A stretch of DNA of 64,000 bases, taken from the NCBI GenBank assembly GCA_030295235.1, contig AP026133.1:1240001-1304000 (forward strand), given 5' to 3'. The DNA comes from Fistulifera solaris (lineage: Eukaryota; Bacillariophyta; Bacillariophyceae; Naviculales; Stauroneidaceae). This document shows positions 1 through 11,300 of the stretch, in pieces. The number at the start of each line of letters is the position of its first letter. Position 1 is the first letter of the stretch. The translations under genes were made by a program, and so were the position numbers. Under the pieces are notes generated by a model. The model had not been told where the DNA came from, did not search any database, and saw nothing but the letters and a program-made list of their open reading frames with translations.

Positions 1-156
1 GAACAAGCAGTCAAAATTTCATGCCAAGAAAAGCAATGCAAACATGCAAACACGCGTTCATTCGATGCATCCACAACAACGTGAAGAACCGTCATTGCAG
101 TCGCAAATAATAACAACATCTCCTTCTATTCTCTGTTTGATTAACAACGTGCTACA

Positions 157-1056
157 ATGGCTCCAGGCTTTCCTCTCGCCGGTGACGATTCGGGAAACAA
201 TGACGAGTGGACGACAAACCTTCGACTCGTCGCCGATTTCAAGAAAGCTAACGGTCATTCTAATGTACCGCGCATCGGAGCGACCGAGAAGCTGGGCAAA
301 TGGGTCTTGGAACAGCGGCTTCGCGCGACAGAATTGCTGGATCTTCTGTATGATGGAGTTCCGGTGGATGGGCGATCCCGTGACAAACCGAAATATCCCA
401 ACGGTACGCGGATGAGAAAGCTATTCTACTCCAACACAGAGCCGGGAAAAGCAGGGGAATATGGAGGGACGGTTGTGCAATTCGATACCGTAGAAGAAGA
501 GGGCGGAGGCGCTGTACGGGCATACATGATTCATTATGATGACGGGGATCGCGAACACATGACGACAGGGGAACTAGACAAGTACGTTGATCCGCCGAAA
601 ACCAAGAAGTCCGAGCGAAGCGAAGAAAAGGGGAACCTATCGAAGAAACTATCAAAGCCCAAGAGTGTTCGATTTGATGATCCCAATTCGAAGGGCGCGG
701 CAAAGACGGTTGGTGCTTCGGCGCAGGTCCCCGGGAGTGCGAAAGAAAACAATGCTGTGCCTTCGAAAAGCAGCAAAACATTCCGGGATGAAGAAAAGGA
801 GAACTGGTCTAAGCAAAGTAAGCGTCGGGGTACTTTGGATACAGATGCTACTGGTAAAGTTGTTGGTGTCTTGGACACTATTCCCGAAAACACTACTGCA
901 CGTTTAGAGCGGGCCCATTGTGTCTCGTCAGTGAGCGCGGTAGCCCCAAACACTACGCCGTTGAAACGTAAGAAAAAGTCTAAGCGAAGTCAAGAAAACA
1001 TGGTCTTGTCGAACCGGTCGAATGGTCAGGACGCATCGGTTGAAGATCCTAGTTGA
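157..1056 (+). CDS. Helicase-associated-like plus YDDGD (Tudor-type) domain protein
   Basis: A 299-residue protein. Residues about 18-65 resemble half of a helicase-associated (HA) repeat, with FKKANGHSNVP followed by LGKWVLEQR. Residues about 75-145 form a small beta-rich module, GTVVQF then YMIHYDDGDREHMTTGEL, which resembles Tudor/chromo-barrel readers of histone tails. The C-terminal half is basic, Ser/Lys-rich and probably disordered, with KRKKKSKR near the end suggesting nuclear location. The ATG at 157 sits in a fair context (acaATGgct). Two other genes in the window (4789-5656 and 14152-16487) carry the same YDDGD module. A role in chromatin is inferred from the fold only. The HA unit appears single and partial. 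Confidence 0.75.
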   Translation: MAPGFPLAGDDSGNNDEWTTNLRLVADFKKANGHSNVPRIGATEKLGKWVLEQRLRATELLDLLYDGVPVDGRSRDKPKYPNGTRMRKLFYSNTEPGKAGEYGGTVVQFDTVEEEGGGAVRAYMIHYDDGDREHMTTGELDKYVDPPKTKKSERSEEKGNLSKKLSKPKSVRFDDPNSKGAAKTVGASAQVPGSAKENNAVPSKSSKTFRDEEKENWSKQSKRRGTLDTDATGKVVGVLDTIPENTTARLERAHCVSSVSAVAPNTTPLKRKKKSKRSQENMVLSNRSNGQDASVEDPS

Positions 1057-1737
1057 TGGGTGCACCACCAAATACTTCCGTTCCAAAGCGGACACGATCT
1101 ACCGCAAACCCTTTGTAATAGAGAACTTTTGAGTCCACTTATTGACTTATTCATGTATCTAGGCTTTTATATAACGTAGTGTGCCTTAGTCGAGGTTCAC
1201 TCCAGCAAGTAGCCATCAATCGTTTGATGTGCATGTGAGGATCCCTTGCAGGCGCCGCGTCTTCCTATAACGTTCAATGGTCACTTTAACAAAACTATGG
1301 CCAATCAAAGATGGATGAGTAGATTAGCACGAGTGTCGTTCAAAACTTGTTGAGTAATAAAATCCTTTTACGTAGGAAAAGTGAAGATGGATATGCATGC
1401 TTCGGACCTTTCTTGAAAGGTCTCGAGTGCGTCAATTCGCGCTCGCACTTCCAATCAGCTTTAATTGTTCTGCTTTCAACTTGTAATTCTGTTCGACCCT
1501 TCGGGCCGGCGAAACGAAGGCTTGTTTGTTTTTGAACCGTATCTTTATTCTTCTGAACACCATAAGAGTGAAATTTCTCAGGACGTGGCGGTACGTCTCT
1601 TCAATATCAGTTTCATTTTTTTCTGCCTTCAGCATGGTCCCTGTTGTTAACACAACTACAGGTCAACATTCCCCAATGTTCATACTCGGGCTTGGAGTAA
1701 CAGGAATATAAAATTCTGTCGAACTCTTTTTCTCTTT
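1057..1737. other. Intergenic, no gene seen
   Basis: About 680 bases between the first gene and weak coding signal on the minus strand. Only short open frames without family resemblance; no repeat noticed. Confidence 0.5.
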
Positions 1738-2308
1738 TCAAATTATAGGATTGATGCGGCACGTATACCATGACGCGAAGCCGGTCAGCTGAAATTCCAG
1801 CACGATATCTTCATTTTCTGTCAAGTTCATCCGGAAAGAAGGAGTGATCCTACCGTTTTCGTCGTCGTGAAGATCCTTACCATCTTCGTATGAGCATACG
1901 GACCCTTTTGGAAATATCCTGCGTAGCCATTTACCCTCCTTTTGCGAGAGTTGTAGTCGGTAACGTTCGGCGCCGGCAGCCTCAGTGGTGCTTTCCGTAT
2001 TGTTCTCAACGCTTTGGAGAATAAAGATACGTCTAATGTGGCGGTACACCTCGGTTTATTGAGTTCTCGTAGACGCCCCGCAACCTCGGAAACTATTGTC
2101 TTTCCGGTGCAAGATCAATGTTCGTTGTCAATTGTTTCATTCGAGTCATGACTTTCTCACACATTGACTCCGAGGGAATGCCCAATAAAGCAATACCATA
2201 AGCATGAATGACAAATAGATCCACTTTTTTCTTGAGAAGATAGTCGTCATCAATCACAACCGTCCCGTTCCAAAAAGATATCGCTATCGTTTTCTCTTCT
2301 TGCGACAT
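1738..2308 (-). CDS. Possible small gene or gene remnant
   Basis: Two adjacent minus-strand stretches look protein-like. One is 71 residues from an ATG at 2308 (starting MSQEEKTIAISFWNG). The second, about 1738-2040, has a natural composition ending in ITPSFRMNLTENEDIVLEFQ. They are in different frames with a stop between, so joining them needs an intron or a frame change, and I see no convincing splice pair. I do not recognise a family. It may be a decayed gene, a two-exon gene, or chance. Confidence 0.2.
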
Positions 2309-2699
2309 CTTACAATCAATCGTCCTTTATTCATTGTTGTAGAGCAAGCATTTGGCGCGCCCATTCAACAGATCGAATCCTTCCAAAAGATCTTAATGGA
2401 ACTTCTCAAATCAACTGTGACTTTATCCCAATCGATGTCCTCGAACGATTCAGAGGCTACGGCGTATCTGATGAGGTGGACGTCACGGTTGTAATAATTC
2501 CTATTTTGCGTCGGAATAGTTACAACGATCCTATCGTGGGCATTCGCTCAGACTCTTTCCTCTTCGGCATGATGTAAAAATAGAAGGGTTTGATACGATA
2601 ATAGCGATTGCTTTTACAAATACAAAGAAGAACGTTTGCTAATGAAGGTTTGTGATTATTATTTGTGATCTGTGATGTTGTGATAAAAAGTGCGAAATA

Positions 2700-3090
2700 A
2701 GTCCAGAGAAAATCTGTGATTTAGTTTCATAACGTACACAGTCCCAGATTCGTACACAGAAAATCTGGTACTGTGGTGTTTTCATGTTCACAGAACATCT
2801 GTAAATGTAGTTTGATAAGGTACACAGAAAATCTGGGTATCTGGTGTCTTCAACTCCTCAGAAAATCTGGGTATGTGGTGTCTTCAAGTTCACAGAACAC
2901 TTTTGAATGTGCTATTTTCATATCCACAGAAAATCTAGTATGCGGTGTCCACGTCCTGAGAAAATCTGGGGATATGATGTCTCTCACTTGCACGAAACAT
3001 CCGTGCAAATGCTATTTTCATGTCCACAGAAAATCTGAGTATGCGGAATTTTTACGTTCCCAGAAAATCTGTGGATGTTGTGATGGTTTA
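2700..3090. repeat. Minisatellite, period about 34 bp, roughly ten copies
   Basis: The core CACAGAAAATCTG recurs at about 2758, 2792, 2825, 2860, 2894, 2928, 2959, 2993, 3028 and 3062, a period of 31-35 bp. A higher-order period of about 100 bp is visible: the text starting CTATTTTCAT recurs at 2912 and 3012. An open frame runs through most of it, but its Cys/Ser-rich translation only mirrors the repeat. Confidence 0.85.
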
Positions 3091-4788
3091 ACGTTTAACG
3101 GTGCAAATAAATGCATCGTCTCGAAAAAATACGGCTGCATCGTCGTCGTCATTTCGATCGATCGTATCGCCAATCAACGTACTTTATTGTCTTTCGTATA
3201 ATCTCTTCTTTCATTTGCTTGTTCATGACGCAACGTACGGAATGATCTCTTTTACGATGCGCTCCGAGGAGTTCTCCCGAGTCGCTCGACCCAGTACCTC
3301 AAACGAAAGTGAAATTGAATCATCGGTAGTACGATGTTCCATCTCCATCTAATTTTCAAAAAGGAAAAACGCGAAACTGCTTCTCTTAATAAAAAACGAG
3401 AACGAACGGTCCGCTTGAACTAGGACTGAAGCGTCCCATGAAAGAATCTGATTTTAGCGGTAAACTTCGAAACGCAATGGAGCCTATGTTCAGCGAATGT
3501 GTGACAGCGTGAAAGAGAAAACAGCACCACAAACAGCGACAATCCGCGACTGCATCACGCCATCTTCTGGGTTGTTCTACACACCTTGTGACTCGTAGAC
3601 CCATTCATAAATTTGGGTTGTGCAGCACAAATCGTAATCTTACAAGCGATAGCGCTGGGATGATTATTCGTCGATTTACTGAAGTATAACCATCGAGATA
3701 ATGTCACTCATGTGATTGGATATTGGCTTGTGGGAGTATGGTGTGGATGGAATATCCTCATGGCTTCTTTTGGGATTGCAGAGGAGTGATGCAATATCGA
3801 CTGTCAGCAGTTGCTGCTATTTACGAGAAAAGTCTTCAATTACCTTCGCTTTACTTGGTTGGAAAGTAAAAAGTCTCAGGTCGACTCCGCTATAACGCAA
3901 GCGATGCGTAACACTATCGTTTGCATATTCGTTGGCCTTAGAATAATCAGATGCGATTTTCGTGTTGTGGTAAAGTCAGCGGTGTCATTGTTTTGATTGA
4001 GGTGCTCGCGCAGCTTTTTTGAATCCGGAGAATGTCAGCTCCACTAGGAGTCGGAATCAACGCCTATCTTTCGTCGAGGAGAGAAGAAGGTTTGTCTCAC
4101 AATGAATGACTTTGATAAATGCACCGATCGACATCGTTGTGCTGCGCGAAAATAAATGTGTTTCGACGAAAGTTGATCGATGTAGCACGCAGTACTGACC
4201 TTGCAATCGGTGCTGAGTTCATGGCAATCCTAATGAAAACAGCCGACGCGCGCCAGTGTACCATAGCATGATCCGATTTCACTCTGACTGCCTCTTTGAG
4301 TAAATGGCGTACTGCTTTTACTGGTATGGAACCATTAAAGCCTCGCTGTTGTGGTCTCATTTTGATTTTTCGTGAACGTCAGTCCGTCTTGTCCGCACGA
4401 CTACCTCCTCGAGCTACGTTTATGAGCCACCGTCTGGATCTTTTACAGAGAAGAATGAAATGCCTAAATGCATTCATGCTTACCACTGTTCTTCCCATCA
4501 AAACATCTATTATTTCATCAAGGTATCTTTGTTGTGACGAGTACTCGTCTAACTAGTGTTTCTATAAAGTATCCATCGCTCCGCTAAATTTGATTCTAAA
4601 AATTGACAGATCTTACTATGAAATCGCCCTAAGACAAGTAGTTAGCTTTGCTGCGCGGCGAAAGTGTTTGCGATTCTTGATAATTGCGTGAAGCAAGTGG
4701 GGTGTGTGTCGGATGGGTCTCACTTATGTACTAATTATAAGTCAACGAGTAAGAGTCGATGCTAATAATAAGAACGGCGGCTTGTAAG
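3091..4788. other. Intergenic, no gene supported
   Basis: About 1.7 kb with several short open frames on both strands. None has a recognisable domain, convincing codon pattern or splice sites. Confidence 0.45.
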
Positions 4789-5656
4789 TTACTTAGGAGT
4801 TGGCCGCGGGTCATGACGCTTACGTTTCTCGTAAGCTTTTAGGAGTCGCTTCACTTGGGGTTCATGCAAGCCTTCGTCGTCTCCATCATCGTATTTAATA
4901 TTCCAAAGTGGCAATTTTTCAACGAAATCTCCTTTGGGAAACCAATGCGTGATCGTGCCAAAGTATAAAAGCTTATCTGGAAAATATTTTCCAATGCGTT
5001 TTCCAACGTAAAGGTGGTCTGTCAATCCGCCTTCCAGCGAGTCTCGTGATTGGCTCTTTGAGATTTTGTTACTCAGCACACTTGCAGTAGCGGACGAACG
5101 ATCATCGACTGCTAAAGCCAAACAGTCTCCCGTCAACGGGCTGGAATGTGGAGAAGGACTGCGATAATCAACTTGATTCAACGCAATGGCAGGAGAAGAC
5201 ACCTCGACCGTAGTAATTTTCTTGTTCGATTCATCTTCATCGGAGGGATATCCGCAATCATCCCAACCCCAACTCGTGGATTTTGCAAGTAGTGCAGCAA
5301 CCGACTCATCTTTTGAAACACGTGGCGACGACTCGCCTTTTTTCTTCATCGTCCCTCTGGTCATCTTGGATGGCCAGGCGGTCCAGAAGTGCGTTTATCT
5401 CAGCAAAGTCGTCTACAATCGGCTCATGAGGATTCGGTGCTGCTTGTTCGCGTGGCAGCCCGATGCTTGTCTTGTAACGGTATTGATTGCGTCTGTAGTA
5501 TCGCAACGGAAGCCTCGGCAAAGGAGTAGGTGGACTGAGTGATTCTTGGCTCAAAAACAAGTGAGCAAAAATATCTTCTGGTGGTGGCCCGCAATGCTTT
5601 TTCATTTGACTTAAGCCGTAAAAGATTTCCGGTGATTGAAAGCAGTCACTTTCCAT
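4789..5656 (-). CDS. YDDGD (Tudor-type) domain protein with a frame break
   Basis: The minus-strand reading starts at an ATG at 5656 (MESDCFQSPEIF) and runs for about 110 residues. It then moves by one base into a second frame that ends at 4789. The join lies in a run of six T at 5338-5343: dropping one base gives a smooth ...DDQRDDEEKGESSPRVSKDES. The C-terminal 75 residues hold the module LYVGKRIGKYFPDKLLYFGT, then PLWNIKYDDGDDEGL and a basic tail. It is closest to the module in the gene at 14152-16487. The break looks like a homopolymer indel, in the sequence or in the allele. A nuclear reader role is inferred. Confidence 0.7.
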
Positions 5657-6698
5657 GCTTGTTTGTACGAAGGAGAAGAAAATTAATGAATGATCGTAAA
5701 AGTTGAGGGAAAGTTTCAAAAGGAGGAAACGATAAAGTAAAATGGAGTGTCAAAAGAAAAAAGAAGGAAATTGGAACCATTTGAAACTCGGTTTGCGCGC
5801 AGAACAGCGATCGGTGGGTACGGTACCGGTGGGTCACAACATTCAAATTCAAGACATTGAATCATCGCACTGATACATAGTCACGATGTATACACTTTTG
5901 TTGATACAGTTAACGCCCGTGTCACCACAGTGCACAGTGCACCGATGATGTGTGCGTGATGCACATGAAGATGATATACTCCTTTGGGTGTGAAAGCATC
6001 TTGTTGGACGAGGGGCATCATTGAATGATGAAGTGTTAGAGCAGGGATGGCTGATTATATTGATGATTCATAGCTCTTACAACGTGCTTGGTGTGCGATG
6101 TCCGCGCCTTCCGTAGGACCTCGCAATGGCGCAAAACGATGGTTGCAATCTTTCCTCTAAAGGGATGCAAGGGAGTCTTCGTTTTTGTTAAAGAGGACCT
6201 ACTTCAATATTAATGATGGGAAGCCACCTTGTTGATTTCGTGGCGCTTTTTGTACGTAACGAGCGCTTGTCATGTCTTTACTAGAGTGTAAGGATATTCT
6301 GTCACTACGATCGAATCGCCGCGCTGCTAGCTGCGAATGAAAGGGAAGAAAGAAAGAAGAACGAAGTATCGCTTGCTTTTGACTGCTGTGATTCACGCAC
6401 GCAGTAGCGTGCAGGATCGTTATGAAATTGGAACGACAGCTCAAATTGCTACAAGTTCGATTAGCTAGATTTCACCGATGTCGACACAATCAAAGTCGAC
6501 ACCATCAACTTTCACGCTGACACAACAATCAACCATGATATTCATTCTGAATGGCGTTATTGCTAGGATTAAAAAAATAATTTACATTTATTTGAGTAGT
6601 CGTTAATGCGATTTTCATTAAGGTCGCATACATGGAACCTATATAGAACGATTATTCAAAGAAAATCAAGCTACCGAACAAGGCACCGAGCAGGGTCG
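5657..6698. other. Intergenic, no gene seen
   Basis: About 1 kb of AT-rich DNA between two minus-strand genes. Nothing recognisable. Confidence 0.45.
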
Positions 6699-8360
6699 CT
6701 AGTTTCGAACCGGCATGTGCACCCTTCTCCGTCCCTCACAACAATAACTGAAGCAGAACGTGATAATTTCGCTGCAGTCAGCGTAAGAAGCAGGCCGTAT
6801 TGAATCGTAAAGAGCACAAATTTCATTCGGTAGGATCCCCGTTAGGTCGTTGTCGTCAATTCGAATGATCTCTATACTCGTCATCAGCGCTATGTCGGCA
6901 GGTACAGGACCTTCCAACTGGTTCGAGTTCAAGAAAAGCTGACGCACATTAGTCGCGCCACCGAGATTCGTCGGAATGGTCCCTTGCAAAGCATTTTCAC
7001 TCAGATCGAGTCTTTGAAGCTGTGTCAGTTGACCCATTGTTGATGGAATGGTGTTAATTAATCCGTTGGCTTTCATATTCAGCTGTCGCAAATTCACTAA
7101 ATTGTTGATTTGCTCCGGAATCGAGCTACCGAAGTAGTTGTTCTCACTAAGATCGAGAACCTGGAGGCTTGTCACGGAGAGTACGCCAAGGGGAAACTCT
7201 TCGAAATTGTTTTGCCTCAAGTTCAATTTTTCAAGAGACGATAGACTCGAAATTGAATCGGGAATCGCTGTGAAGTTGTTTGCTTCCAGGTTCATTTCTT
7301 TAAGCATTGATAAAGAGGAAAAGACATCAGATGGAATGGATTCCAGCAAATTACCGGAAAGGTCAAGGAAGGTGATTTCGGTAAGTGTAGAAAATGAGCC
7401 AGGAATGTCACCTTGAAGGCTGTTGAAGCTTAGATCAAGCTGCTGTAGCTGTGATAGTTTGCCGATCTCGGAAGGGATCGGACCTTCGAAGCTATTTCCA
7501 GAGATCACAAGTGAGCTGAGGACGGACAGCGAAATCACAGTCGACGGAATACCGCCGGTCAACGTGGAGGTGCTGTCGCGAGGATTGCGAATACTTATGC
7601 TGGTTAGTGTTGTTAGCAACGATATCTCATGCGGCAGCTCTCCTTGGAGGTTATTATCGTTTAGTGAGAGCACCAGCAATTCGTTATCAGGTGAACATCG
7701 TTGGGAGTCTGTGGAACTAGAATGCCAAAGACATTCATCTACGTCGGTAACCCAATCCGAATTTTCGGTCCACGAATCGCCATTCGTACTGTAAAATAAA
7801 GTAGCCAAGGCATAGCGCTGGACTATACGCAGGTCGTCCGTAGCTTTTGGCTCGCTTTCTGTCAACCATTTGAATGCAGTTCCTTGAGGCGTCTCGAGGT
7901 CAAGCAATGATTCGCAATCAGGAATAAGAGGACAAAGCAAGTCATACGCTTGTTTCTGATTAGGATCAATAGGCACGGCTTCAGAAGGCGAACTGGTTGG
8001 GGCGGTTGTAGATTCAATCGAAGGGTCCGCAGGATCGTCTTCTCCGACAGCAATTCCAATACCGACACCCGCGGCGATGCCAATAGCAATAAGAAGGATT
8101 CCCATCAAAAGTAAACACCGCTTTGTCCAATGGTTACCACTCCAATTCCTTTTAGCGTCCTTTCCTGACTCTGACTCGATCGCTTTTGTGTCAGTGTCCG
8201 ACATCTCTCTGGTGATCCGATCATCTCGCTGCATCTCGACGTCATTGTCAAGCCCGGTCGCTTCTATTAATGCATCTTTGTTGCCCGAGCGATCCAACCG
8301 ATCAAAAGCTCCAGGCTCGCCTTTTGCTGATACGACCATGAATGCTTCCTCTTCATCCAC
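6699..8360 (-). other. Membrane anchor and LRR ectodomain of the giant protein
   Basis: One open frame of 553 residues. Residues about 82-106 are a strongly hydrophobic Gly/Ile/Ala helix preceded by WTKR and followed by GEDDPADPS. After a Ser/Thr/Pro-rich spacer comes a capping region (YSTNGDSWTENSDW), then about twelve LRRs such as LQQLDLSFNSLQGDIP. The end, with YADCSEIITFCFSYCC, looks like the Cys-rich C-cap typical of such repeats. The frame is open upstream of 8360 and reads RGWWTRSEINPATAAVDEEE, sharing the WW motif of the upstream segment. Confidence 0.9.
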
Positions 8361-11300
8361 AGCTGCAGTTGCTGGATTTATTTCGCTTCTAGTCCACCAT
8401 CCGCGTTTTTCTCGCGGTGTACGTTCTTTTTCTGCCTTTCATTCACATCTTCAAATTCCGTTTCGTTTACTGGAGAGCTTTCAGTCTTTGCCCACCAGCC
8501 ACTTTTCACTGGAATTTCACCCTCTTTACTTTGGGGCTCATCGGACACCTCAGGTTCGATTTCGTCACCTGCGGCATGCTCTTTCGATGTCCGCCAGCGG
8601 CGCATAAATAATGGTACTTTGGCCGCTTCGTTTTGCATTAGGTCCTGAGTATCTGAGTCTAATTTGTCTTTCATATGATCTTCATTCCGACTATCCGCTG
8701 CAGATGGTTCCTCATTATGATTAGGCAGGGGCTCTACCAGCAAAGAGATACCTTGCCTTTTCCACCAGCTTCGTTTCACTGGTTCTTCACTTTCCTCTTT
8801 TTGATTTTCATCATGCGGCTCAGGTTCAGAGTCGTCTTGGGCGAGATCGGCTTTCCTCAGCCACCAACGCCTTTCTGCTTGTTTTTCACCCTCGTCTAAT
8901 TGTTGCTCTTCGCGAGTGTTCGATTTGAGTTCGTCTTCTTCGAGATTTTTCTTCTTTTCCACCAGAACCAAGACTTATTTTCTTTGCTAGTTGCTTCGCG
9001 ACCGCCAAGAATTTTTTCATTTGGAGACGTTGGTTCGACAGAATGACCATTGCTGAAATTATCATCATCGTCAGAGACGACTGCAATCTCGTTGACAGAG
9101 TCCGCAATGAACTCTTGCTCGATCGCAGCATCTCCTACCTCTATATCTTCATACTCTTCAGATTCGTCCTCTAATATTTCTTCTTCGATTTCAGATTCTT
9201 CTTCGATTTCAGATTCTTCTTCTAGTTCAGGCTCGGGATTCTCAATCTCATAGTAATCCTCCCCGCCTTCTTCTTCTTCTTCTTCTTCGGTCTCAATATT
9301 GGATTCGTCGCCTGCTTCTAAGATCTCGTTGTTCATATTTTCCTCGGTTTCAACTTCCACTTCAGAGTCCTCTTCATTCTCAACTTCAACTTCGGATTCT
9401 TCGTCTTCACTTTCAGCTTCCACTTCAGAAATTTCGTCGTCACGCTCGGCTTCGACATCGTAGTCTTCGTCCTCACTTTCAACTTCGACATCTGCGTCGT
9501 CGTCCTCACTCTCAGCGTCGACATAGGAGTCTTCGTCCTCACTATCAGCTTTCACATCAGAGGCCCCGTCCTCGTCATCGAGATTGAAGCTCTTTCCCTC
9601 TTCCTCGTCATCTTCTTGGGAATTTTGTTCCTCGTCCACGACGTCCTCCTCAGAAGCTTCTTCATCATCGACAAGAACAAGAATAGGTTTTGAGGATTCC
9701 TCTCCACCCTGGACATTATCTTTCAGGTGTTCTTCCTCGTCGTTAACCATGCCTCTTAGGCGGTTTTCGTTCTCCTGAGTAGTAGTTTCCACTCGGTCAT
9801 CCTCTCTGTCGACTTTCGCATTTTCTGTGGCCATTCTTCGTCTTAGCAAAGCCATCTGCACTTCATCGTTCATCTTCACCGTGGAAGTTCCAAGCGGATG
9901 ATTCCTGCGGATTTTATCGTCGATACTTTGTTCGTCGTTGCTCGATTCAGTCTTTTGCCGCCGCCTGCTAAAGATCGCTGCCAAGTCAGTACTCATCGAC
10001 GGTTTGTCATCTTGTATTTCTTTCTTTCTCTTTGTAAGATCGCCCCCCATGTCTTTTCCGCTGTCGGCTAGTTCTCTCCGACGCTGCAAAATGGAAAACA
10101 GACTACTTTTTGACTTTTTCTTTCTCTTTGTCTTCGAGTTCCTTTGCTGCCTTTGCCTTCAGCTCTGCTTCTTCTTCGGCTTGTTTTTCTGCCAGCAAGC
10201 TCGCCTTTTCATCTTCTTCTGCTTTCAGTCTTGCCGCTTCTTCTTTGACCTGCTTTTCTGCTAGCAACCTCATATTCTTTTCTTCTTCCGCTTTCATTCT
10301 TGCAGCTTCTTCTGCTTTTATCCTGGCCTCATCTTCTTCGGCTTGTATTGCGGCCAACAATCTAAGCTTTTCTTCTTCTTCCGCTTTCAATCTTGCCGCT
10401 TCTTCTTTGACCTGCTTTTCCGCTAGTAGCCTTGCATTCTCTTCTTCTTCCGCTTTCACTCTTCCCGCATCTTCTTCTTCTTTCAACCTGGCCTCTTCTT
10501 CTTCGGCTTGAATTTCGGCCGACAATCTAGCTTTTTCTTCTTCTTCTTCCATTTTCAATCGTGCCGCTTTTTCTTCGGCCTGCTTGTCCGCTAACAGCCT
10601 CGTCTTTTCGTTTTCGTCTGCTTTTACATTAGCCGTTTCTTGTGCTTCGTCGGGGATCTCGTCTTCAGCCACTATTTTTGCCGTTCCGGTGAGCAAAATT
10701 GCCGATTCGTCGGTAATTTTTGTGTCTTGTGCCGCAACTTCCGACACAGGCCTTCTTAAATCTTCTACAGCTTTTATCATATCTTCATCGGTGCTAGAAC
10801 GCTCAAGTACGGGTAGAGGTTCCATTGAGGATACTTCTCTCTCAATGTTCAAGTCTGACGCTAAACGAGTAATGCCAGAAGGCCTATCATCCTCTTGGTT
10901 TTCTGCCGCCTTCATCTTTGCTCTGCGCCCGATTCCAAAAAGACCTCTCTTTTTCGTCTTTTCCGGCAACTGGTCAGTTTCAATTGGAGCAAGAGTTGGA
11001 GTAGTTGTGGTCGCAGAATGAGATTGCGATGATGGGTCATGAGGAGCCGAAAGCTGTGTCTCTCTTTCCGAGGGTGCGGCTATATCTTTTCGATTATTGA
11101 AACCAAAGATTCCTCTCCTCTTCTTTTTCTCTGGGACGGAGACAGCAGTTGACGATACCTCTGCTATCTGATTAGCAGACGCAGGTTCTCTTGCAAATGA
11201 CTGTCGATTTTATCAATGCGATAAGTTGCATCTCCCATAATTTCCGCGGGTTTCGAGATTTCATCGATATCTGTTGGTTCCACCGTCGCGTCTTCATTGC

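Noticed and set aside
44-415. 123-codon plus frame at the window start
   Set aside because: Overlaps the better-supported gene at 157-1056 in another frame and shows no family resemblance.
2700-3090. CRISPR array
   Set aside because: Repeats of about 34 bp abut each other and diverge along their whole length; there are no unique spacers and no cas genes.
2773-3201. 142-codon protein gene across the minisatellite
   Set aside because: The translation only reflects the repeat period, is Cys/Ser-rich without a pattern, and has no supporting start context.
5338-5343. Programmed +1 frameshifting as first explanation
   Set aside because: The same kind of break recurs in many unrelated genes at short A/T runs, so a sequence indel is the simpler account.
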